Positions 57,569 through 64,000 of a stretch of 64,000 nt of DNA are shown here, piece after piece (positions within the stretch are counted from its first letter, which is position 1; each line of letters starts with the position of its first letter). The notes below the pieces were generated by a model. That model saw only the letters and a program-made list of their open reading frames with translations. It was not told where the DNA came from and did not search any database. Position numbers and translations under genes: made by a program. This DNA is from CAILZL01 sp963791615. GTDB lineage: Bacteria; Pseudomonadota; Gammaproteobacteria; Steroidobacterales; Steroidobacteraceae. The stretch is from positions 124,001 through 188,000 of the forward strand of contig CAWBTE010000017.1 of the NCBI GenBank assembly GCA_963791615.1, in the 5' to 3' direction.

Positions 57569-59028
57569 TGCGCCGCACCCAGATCCATCACCACATCAAT
57601 GCGGCGATTGCGGGCGCGGCCGGTCTCGGTTTCGTTATTGGCAACGGGTTTGGATTCGCCGTAGCCGACGGAGCTGATTTTCTCGGCACTGACGCCGAGG
57701 TTGGAGACCAGGTACTGACGTACTGCGTCGGCGCGATCCTGAGACAGCAACAGGTTGGCAGAATCGGTGCCCGCGCTGTCGGTATGCCCTTCCACGGTCA
57801 GGGTTGAACCCGCAAACAGGTTGATGGCCTCATTCACCTTGACCAGCACCGGAAAACTGGCGGGCTCGATAGTGCTTTTGCCGCTGCGGAAGCTGATGGC
57901 GTTGAGTGACATGACGATCTGATTACCCTGACGATACACGCGGCCTTCGTCGGCGGTGAACATGCTCTCAACCTTGCCGATGTTTTCGCGCAGACGTTCC
58001 TGGGTGCTCAATCGCTTCAGCAAAGTCTGGCGTTCTTCGGATTCACCGCCCAGTCGTGTCTTCAACTGTGTCGCCTCCTGCTTCAGGTCGGCAATATCCT
58101 GTTCACGATCGCGATTTGCCTGTCGCGCAGCAATCAAGGCCTGCTGCTGTTGCTGGATCTTGTTGCGCGCTTCATCCAGCGCCGCACTATAACCTTGATC
58201 AAATATCGCCGGTATTTCCATCTCCATCACCAATTGACGGATCGGTTGCTCAATCGCCAGCAGTTGTTGCTCCGCAAGCTGCTGTTTCTGCCCATCCTTG
58301 CTCTGTGCCTGCTCGATCAGACCGGCCAGATACTGCGCATGGCGCGCTTCATAGGTTGCTTGTGCCGCCAGTTTTTTCGGCTCGGCCAATTCATAACGGC
58401 TGCTGGTCAGCTGCTGTTCCGCCAGCCCCAGCTGCTGCTGCGCAACGGCAAAACTGCGCGGCGCAAATTCCGGCACACGCGCGGCCTGCGCACTGGCAAT
58501 GGCCTTGCGGGCGACATCCAGCACCGAATTCTTGATCGCCAGCAACTCGACTTCACGCAACAACACTTCAGCTTCGGCGCCTTTGCCGCGTGCATCATCG
58601 AGGTCATTGCTCTCTACTTCCGCCACCGCCTGTTTGAAACGTTGCTCGGCCTTGGCCCAGGCCTCACCAGTCAAAGCGGGCGCAGCTGCTTTTGCCGCAT
58701 CGTCATAAGCCTGAATCACGGTGGACAGAGTCTTGCCGCTTTGCTCAACCAGTTTTTGAGCAGTCGCGATGGCCTGCTGCACTTCAACCTGCTGCTTCTG
58801 CAGGCGATCTGCTCTGGCCTTGCCAATGACATCTTTTTCCAGTTCCTTGAACGCCGCCATCGCGCGCGCATAACTGCGCGGCGCCAGCAACTCGGCGCGC
58901 GAGACCCTGGTCTGTTCGATGCTGCCTTGCAGTGGCGCAAGCAGCGCATTGCTGTCCGGCGTCTGTGCGCTTGCCGCCACACAGCAGAACGTGAGCAACA
59001 GGAATCGCATATGAAACTTCATCGACAT
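57565..59028 (-). CDS. OmpA-domain envelope protein with DUF4398-type helical repeats
   Basis: 487 residues from the ATG at 59028, which has GGAG 9 nt upstream. A signal peptide (ending ASAQ) leads into a long helical part. This has two or more repeats like FAPRSFAVAQQQLGLAEQQL and SYARAMAAFKELEKD, as in DUF4398 proteins, then a coiled coil (residues 280-350). The C-terminal OmpA peptidoglycan-binding domain (TLTVEGHTDSAGTDSANLLL, then GYGESKPVANNETETGRARN) has the needed Asp and Arg. It probably links the outer membrane or periplasm to the cell wall. Confidence 0.85.
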   Translation of the reverse strand: MSMKFHMRFLLLTFCCVAASAQTPDSNALLAPLQGSIEQTRVSRAELLAPRSYARAMAAFKELEKDVIGKARADRLQKQQVEVQQAIATAQKLVEQSGKTLSTVIQAYDDAAKAAAPALTGEAWAKAEQRFKQAVAEVESNDLDDARGKGAEAEVLLREVELLAIKNSVLDVARKAIASAQAARVPEFAPRSFAVAQQQLGLAEQQLTSSRYELAEPKKLAAQATYEARHAQYLAGLIEQAQSKDGQKQQLAEQQLLAIEQPIRQLVMEMEIPAIFDQGYSAALDEARNKIQQQQQALIAARQANRDREQDIADLKQEATQLKTRLGGESEERQTLLKRLSTQERLRENIGKVESMFTADEGRVYRQGNQIVMSLNAISFRSGKSTIEPASFPVLVKVNEAINLFAGSTLTVEGHTDSAGTDSANLLLSQDRADAVRQYLVSNLGVSAEKISSVGYGESKPVANNETETGRARNRRIDVVMDLGAAQ

Positions 59029-59054
59029 CAAGCAGGACTCCAGAAATCTCACCG

Positions 59055-59081
59055 GAGGGCGGGTTTAAAACCCGCCCCTAC
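59055..59081 (-). repeat. single REP element (GTAGGGGC type)
   Basis: On the minus strand the bases read GTAGGGGCGGGTTT then TAAACCCGCCCTC: a GTAG head followed by a GC-rich palindrome. It lies between proA and the OmpA-domain gene and shares its head with the REPINs at 61479 and 63051. Confidence 0.7.
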
Positions 59082-59093
59082 GAACACCCGACT

Positions 59094-60392
59094 TCAAGGC
59101 CGCACCTGACCTGAACCACGCACCACATACTTGTAACTGGTCAGCTGCTCCACACCCACCGGGCCACGCGCATGAAACTTGTCGGTGGAGATGCCGATCT
59201 CGGCGCCCATGCCGAATTCACCACCATCCGCAAATTGTGTTGAGGCATTGTGCAGCACAATCGCACTATCCACATTGCTCAGAAAGCGGTCTGCGGTTTG
59301 CTGATTCCCGGTCACAATCGACTCGGTATGCGCCGAACCATACTTGGCAATGTGCGCCACCGCTGCATCGACATCCTCCACCACCCGCGCGGCAATGATT
59401 GAATCCAGATATTCGGTATACCAGTCGGCTTCGGTGGCAGGCTTCACCCGCGCATCCATTTCCTGCACGGTGCGGTCGCCACGCACTTCACACCCGGCGT
59501 CGAGCAACATCTTCACCACGGGTACTGCCAGCGTCTTTACGCCGGCGCGATCAAACAGCACGGTTTCCGCCGAGCCGCATATGCCGGTACGACGCAGCTT
59601 GGCGTTTTTCACGATGGCCAGCGCCATGTTCACATCGGCATCGCGATCCACATACACATGACAGTTGCCTTCGAGGTGACCGATCACTGGCACACGTGCG
59701 TCCTGCTGTACACGCTGGATGAGACTTTTTCCGCCACGGGGAACGATCACGTCAATGTAGTCGGTCATGCCGGCCAGCATGTAACCCACGGCAGCGCGGT
59801 CAATGGTCGGCACCACCTGTACTGCCGCTGCGGGCAGGCCGGCGGCTTTCAGTCCATCCACCAGACAGGCATGAATTGCTCGACTGGAGTAATAACTTTC
59901 CGAGCCGGGGCGCAGGATCACCGCATTGCCCGATTTCAGGCACAGCGCGCCCGCATCCGCAGTGACATTGGGACGACTCTCATAAATGATACCGATCACA
60001 CCCAGCGGTACACGCACGCGCTGGATGGTCATGCCATTGGGACGCGTCCATTCGGCAATCAGTGTATTGATCGGATCGGCCAGTTGAATGATGTCTTCGA
60101 TGCCTTTGGCCATAGCCTCGACACGCTTGGCGTCCAGCAGCAGGCGATCCAGCAATGCGCCGCTCAGTCCACGCTCAGTGGCCGCAGCCATGTCCCTGGC
60201 GTTGGCGGCCAGTATCCCGGCGCTGTTGTCACGCAGTGCTTGTACGGCCGCTGTCAGCGCCCGGTTTTTGCTGGCCGTATCCGCCTGCGCCAGTACGCGC
60301 GCGGCCTCGACTGCGGCGCGGCCAAGGGGCTCCATCAAGGCGCCCATCTGGGCCAGGGACTCAGCAGCAACAGGGTTAGCGGTGGCATTCAT
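59094..60392 (-). CDS. proA: gamma-glutamyl phosphate reductase ProA
   Basis: 432 residues from the ATG at 60392. ProA reduces glutamyl-5-phosphate with NADPH in proline synthesis. The catalytic cysteine lies in RRTGICGSAETVLFD, and the aldehyde-dehydrogenase fold signatures (ESRPNVTADAGALCLKSGNA; VIVPRGGKSLIQRV) are present. An open frame continues 450 nt further upstream but runs antisense into htpX and is not coding. It is separated from proB by 15 kb. Confidence 0.96.
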   Translation of the reverse strand: MNATANPVAAESLAQMGALMEPLGRAAVEAARVLAQADTASKNRALTAAVQALRDNSAGILAANARDMAAATERGLSGALLDRLLLDAKRVEAMAKGIEDIIQLADPINTLIAEWTRPNGMTIQRVRVPLGVIGIIYESRPNVTADAGALCLKSGNAVILRPGSESYYSSRAIHACLVDGLKAAGLPAAAVQVVPTIDRAAVGYMLAGMTDYIDVIVPRGGKSLIQRVQQDARVPVIGHLEGNCHVYVDRDADVNMALAIVKNAKLRRTGICGSAETVLFDRAGVKTLAVPVVKMLLDAGCEVRGDRTVQEMDARVKPATEADWYTEYLDSIIAARVVEDVDAAVAHIAKYGSAHTESIVTGNQQTADRFLSNVDSAIVLHNASTQFADGGEFGMGAEIGISTDKFHARGPVGVEQLTSYKYVVRGSGQVRP

Positions 60393-60579
60393 GGCGTATT
60401 CCCGAAAAATCAGGCGGGTATTGTAGCGGCGAAAGTGCGGCAATGCGGACTGGCGCTGCATCCAGCCCACCCTGTCCCGGTTCCGGAAGTGATGGCAACC
60501 TGAACCGACTCTTGAATTGCTGGTCCATACCCCCATACTTTCACCCGTCGCGGCAGTCCGCGGAGATTTGAGCGAAACC
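60393..60579. other. divergent proA/htpX intergenic region
   Basis: About 187 bases between two divergent genes. Promoters for both must lie here, but no strong -10/-35 pair or CpxR-type repeat is clear by eye. Confidence 0.4.
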
Positions 60580-61455
60580 ATGAAACGCATAGCCCTGTTC
60601 CTCGTCACCAATCTGGCCATCATGTTCGTGCTGAACATCGTTCTGCAGCTGATCGGCGCGGACAAGATCGAAACAGCCACCGGTGGCCTCGATATCAAAA
60701 ATCTGCTGATTTTCTCGGCGATGTTCGGCTTTGCCGGTTCGCTGCTGTCGCTGGCCATTTCCAAGTGGTCGGCCAAGCGCATGATGGGCGTGCAGGTCAT
60801 CACCGACGCCCGCACCCCGCGCGAAATGTGGCTGGTCAACACCGTACAGCGTCACGCGCAGATGGCCGGTATCGGCATGCCCGAAGTGGGTATTTTTGAT
60901 TCACCCGACATGAACGCCTTCGCCACCGGCGCACGCCGCGATGCCGCCCTGGTCGCGGTCAGCACTGGCCTGCTGAACAGCATGAGCCAGGCCGAAGCGG
61001 AAGCCGTCATCGGCCATGAAATCAGTCACGTCGCCAATGGCGATATGGTCACACTCACCCTGATTCAGGGTGTGGTGAATACCTTCGTGATTTTCCTGTC
61101 GCGCGTCATCGGCCACACCGTGGATCGCGTTATCTTCAAGAACCAGCGTGGCCACGGCCCGGCGTACATGATCACGATTATCGTCAGCCAGATGGTGCTG
61201 GGCGTTCTTGCCAGCATGATCGTCATGTGGTTCTCGCGTCAGCGCGAATTCCGTGCCGACAAAGGCGGCGCCCATCTCGCCGGCCGCAGCAACATGATCG
61301 CCGCCCTGCAACGCCTGCAGAATCGCACGCCCGATGCGTTGCCCGAGAAGATGGCCGCCTTCGGCATCTCCGGAGGCAAAGGCATCAGCCGCCTGTTCAT
61401 GACCCACCCGCCGCTGGAAGAGCGCATCGCCGCATTGCAGAACGCTCAGCAATGA
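60580..61455 (+). CDS. htpX: membrane zinc metalloprotease HtpX
   Basis: 291 residues from the ATG at 60580 (MKRIALFLVTNLAIMFVLN). HtpX degrades misfolded membrane proteins in envelope stress. The zinc site HEISH is near residue 147 with a downstream Glu (RQREFRADKGGA). Four hydrophobic segments are visible (4-25, 44-62, 165-182, 200-216). Length equals the family standard (about 290). Confidence 0.96.
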   Translation: MKRIALFLVTNLAIMFVLNIVLQLIGADKIETATGGLDIKNLLIFSAMFGFAGSLLSLAISKWSAKRMMGVQVITDARTPREMWLVNTVQRHAQMAGIGMPEVGIFDSPDMNAFATGARRDAALVAVSTGLLNSMSQAEAEAVIGHEISHVANGDMVTLTLIQGVVNTFVIFLSRVIGHTVDRVIFKNQRGHGPAYMITIIVSQMVLGVLASMIVMWFSRQREFRADKGGAHLAGRSNMIAALQRLQNRTPDALPEKMAAFGISGGKGISRLFMTHPPLEERIAALQNAQQ

Positions 61456-61478
61456 CCGACTGAAAATCGCTCATTGCC

Positions 61479-61576
61479 GTAGGGGCGGTTCGCGAGCCGC
61501 CCTTCTTTTTTCAGCAGGCCATGACAACATCCAGATTATGAAAGAAGCGGCAGGGCGGCTCGCGAACCGCCCCTAC
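61479..61576. repeat. REPIN (perfect inverted pair of GTAGGGGC REP elements)
   Basis: Two identical 25-bp REP sequences in opposite orientation (61479-61503 and 61552-61576), each with the head GTAGGGGCGGTTCGCGAG. A 48-bp spacer separates them. The first copy is followed by TTCTTTTTT, so on the plus strand it also forms a terminator-like hairpin for htpX. Confidence 0.85.
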
Positions 61577-61578
61577 AC

Positions 61579-63021
61579 ATGAACCACAAACCACACCACA
61601 CCGCTCTGCTCTGGTTCCGCCGCGACCTGCGGCTGGCCGACAACCCGGCGTTGATACATGCGCTGAGTGAGGCCACGCAGGTTATTCCAGTGTTCATTCA
61701 TGCACCGGAAGAAGAAACACCGTGGGCACCGGGGGCAGCATCACGATGGTGGCTGCATCACTCGCTCACTGCATTGCAAAAAGATATTCAGAAACTTGGG
61801 TCGCGCCTGATCATTCGTCAAGGTCACAGCCTGGGTTGCCTGCAACAACTGATCAAGGAAACCGGTGCGACGTTGGTGTGCTGGAACCGCTTGTATGAGC
61901 CTGCGGTCATCGCACGTGACACACACATCAAGACCACGCTGAAAGATCAGGGCATCACCGTCAGCAGCCACAACGCGGCGCTGTTGTTCGAGCCATGGCA
62001 GGTACAGAACCAGCAGGGCAAACCCTTCCGGGTGTTCACGCCGTTCTGGAAACACTGCCAGACACGTCTTTCAGAACAGCCCTTGCCGCTGTCAGCACCA
62101 GCAACCTTGCCTGCGGTTGATCCCAAGCTGTCCTCGTTGTCACTCACTGAACTGCAACTGTTACCTAGCATCGCGTGGGACACCGGCATGCGTACCTTCT
62201 GGCAAGCAGGGGAAGCGGGGGCGCAGGCACGTCTGCAACACTTTATTGATAACGCCGGCGGCAGACTACAAAACTGAGCGTGATCGCCCAGACAAGAAGC
62301 GGCACTTCATTGCTCGTCGCCCTATCTGCACTTCGGCGAAATCGGACCACGCCAGATCGTGGCGGAATTGAATGCGCAGAACGTGCCGGCTGAAGCCTAT
62401 GTGCGTGAACTGGGCTGGCGTGAATTTTCACATCACCTGCTGTATCACTTCCCGCACACCACGGATAAACCATTGGATGTGCGCTTTGAAAATTTCCCGT
62501 GGGATAAAAATGCAGCGGTACTGAAAGCCTGGCAGCGTGGACGAACCGGCATACCACTTGTTGACGCCGGCATGCGCGAGCTGTGGCATACCGGCACCAT
62601 GCACAACCGCGTGCGCATGGTGGTGGCGTCATTCCTGACCAAGAACCTGCGCCTGCACTGGCTGGAAGGTGCGCGCTGGTTCTGGGACACACTGGTGGAT
62701 GCCGACCTGCCCAACAACACGCAGGGCTGGCAGTGGACAGCCGGTTGCGGTGCGGATGCCGCGCCCTATTTTCGTGTGTTCAATCCGGTATTGCAGGCTG
62801 AACGCTTTGATCCGCAGTTCGCCTACATCCGTAAATGGATTCCGGAAATCGCCCGTCTGCAAGACAAGTGGATTGCCAGACCCTGGGATGCGCCTGCTGC
62901 GGAACTCAGCAAGGCAGGCATCGAGCTGGGTCGACACTACCCTGCGCCGATTGTTGATCTGGGTTTCAGTCGTGAAGCAGCGCTGACTGCTTATTCGCAG
63001 ATCAAAGTAACTACCGGCTAA
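61579..63021 (+). pseudogene. phrB: deoxyribodipyrimidine photolyase, broken by three indels
   Basis: The first 232 residues (61579-62277) hold the photolyase alpha/beta domain (HTALLWFRRDLRLADNPALI). The last 220 (62359-63021) hold the FAD domain (ELGWREFSHHLLYHFPHTTD, MHNRVRMVVASFLTKNL, NTQGWQWTAG). Both are in the same frame, but a TGA at 62275 and two frame changes (near 62296 and 62316) lie between. With a two-base gain and two single-base losses the text becomes a normal family sequence (NYERDRPDKSGTSLLSPYLH). As read, no full photolyase is made. Photolyase repairs UV dimers using light. Confidence 0.85.
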
Positions 63022-63050
63022 AACAAGGACCCCGAGATTAATGTCTGGGA

Positions 63051-63121
63051 GTAGGGGCGGCTCGTGAGCCGCTCTCCGCATGTGGTGCGTTACAAGAGAG
63101 CGGTTCACGAACCGCCCCTAC
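63051..63121. repeat. REPIN (GTAGGGGC type) after phr
   Basis: Two inverted REP copies (63051-63076 and 63096-63121), 24 of 26 bases alike, with the head GTAGGGGCGG. They lie between the convergent photolyase and oxidoreductase genes. They belong to the same family as the elements at 61479 and 59055. Confidence 0.8.
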
Positions 63122-63164
63122 GACAGAACCACAAGGCCTGCGCCACACCGGTCGATGCAACTTG

Positions 63165-64000
63165 TCACAATCCGATGCGCCTCTGCTCCAGATGACTGGT
63201 ACGCACAGCATCCATCACCCACATCACTTCCCTGGCCTCAGCGCCAGACACCGGCACCGGCGCACCTGTCTTCAATCGCGCGCTGCATGCCACGATAAAA
63301 CTCAACCCAGTTGCCACGCTCCGTCGGCAAGTATTCGCGATACCCATTGGCATCGACGAGCAACGCCGATTGCTCATCCGGCTCAATGCCAAACCCTGAC
63401 GACAGCGGATTCATGCCCTCACGCAGCTGCGGCTCCTGCACATCCAGTCCGCCCTTGCTCAGCGAACCCAGCAGACCGTGCACCTGATAACGCCCAATGT
63501 TGTCCGGCGCAATGGCGCTACAACCGATGTGGATACGCAACGAGCCTTTGCCCATCCAGATCTCAAAGCCATCCTCAACTGTCGCACCTGCGCGCTGCTT
63601 CAGCAGCTCCGCCTGTACCCACTCAGGCGTGCCGAACAGACACAGCGCCTGATCGATCAGGTGCGGGCCGAGATCCAAGCAGCAAACCGCCGCCTGCCTC
63701 TTCATGCTCGCGCCAGCGCTCGACCACATTAGGCCGGAAACGATCCCAACGCATCTGCACACGGTAAATATCGCCCAGACGCCCAGAATCAAGCACTTTC
63801 CTGAGCGTCAGGAAATCACTATCCCAGCGACGATTGTGAAACACCGCCAGACAACGACGCTGCGCCTGCGCCGTGCACAGCAACTCATCCACCTCGTGCA
63901 GGTTCAATGCAAAGGGTTTGTCGATCACCACATGTTTACCGGCCTTGAGCGCAGCAAGGGCCTGCGGCGCATGCAGGTGATTGGGCGTGGCAATCACCAC
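63165..64000 (-). pseudogene. Gfo/Idh/MocA-type oxidoreductase, broken, cut by right edge
   Basis: Three conserved pieces of one NAD(P)-dependent oxidoreductase are in different frames. They are 63690-64000 (VIATPNHLHAPQALAALKAG, KHVVIDKPFALN: the Rossmann end with the family Lys-Pro motif), 63265-63690 (LGPHLIDQALCLFG), and the C terminus 63165-63265 (GAPVPVSGAEAREVMWVMDA). One inserted base near 63688 and one near 63265 explain the breaks. The N terminus lies beyond 64000. The substrate cannot be told. It is convergent with phr. Confidence 0.8.

Noticed and set aside
60393..60842. 150-residue N-terminal extension of ProA
   Set aside because: It runs antisense into htpX, lacks homology to the family, and the ATG at 60392 gives the standard length.

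Overview
The window is a chromosomal segment of a motile, aerobic-type gammaproteobacterium of moderately high GC. Four things point there: a polar-flagellum gene set controlled by FleQ and sigma54, a 16S-Ile-Ala-23S-5S rRNA operon of gammaproteobacterial type, the tyrS/OapA-M23 peptidase pair, and the FeoAB, Bfr/Bfd and MoaA-C-E gene sets. The genus cannot be fixed from the sequence alone.

Positions 1-28,625 hold an almost complete flagellar locus. On the minus strand, reading right to left, it runs flgB-C-D-E-F-G-H-I-J-K-L, flagellin, flaG, fliD, fliS, a fliT-like gene, an atypical PilZ gene, fleQ, a FleR/FlrC-like activator, then fliE-F-G-H-I-J-K and on past the left edge. On the plus strand flgA, flgM and flgN run divergently from flgB. 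Sigma54 (-24/-12) elements precede flgB, flgA, the fleR-fliE operon and the operon beyond the left edge. Sigma28 elements precede flagellin, flgMN and probably flgKL. This gives a readable three-tier hierarchy. The sensor kinase FleS and the receiver domain of FleR are both absent.

Positions 28,630-32,642 carry a Fur-regulated feoA-feoB-small Cys-rich protein operon and an ammonium transporter. Positions 32,739-38,243 hold one complete rRNA operon on the minus strand with two promoters and a terminator. It is followed by tyrS and, divergently, an M23 peptidase and ppk1, then proB, a small acidic protein, glgX, a DUF2799 lipoprotein, bfr-bfd (Fur box), prmC, ppiB, mtgA and a small secreted protein. 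Positions 52,054-56,100 are a molybdenum-cofactor operon moeA-moaA-moaC-mobA/moaD fusion-moaE. Positions 56,101-57,300 are an accessory patch with a broken two-module PD-(D/E)xK nuclease-like gene. Then come a small membrane ORF, an OmpA-domain protein, proA, htpX, a broken photolyase and a broken Gfo/Idh/MocA oxidoreductase cut by the right edge.

Two features stand out at genome level. Mobile non-coding elements are scattered through it: a 267-bp MITE-like element between flgL and flagellin, a REPIN inside the flgJ reading frame, and GTAGGGGC-type REP/REPIN elements near htpX, phr and proA. There are also at least ten small indels that break otherwise well conserved genes (fleQ, flagellin, flgJ 5' end, the acidic protein, the nuclease-like gene, phr, the oxidoreductase). 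Because the broken pieces stay conserved on both sides, many of these may be assembly errors rather than real decay.
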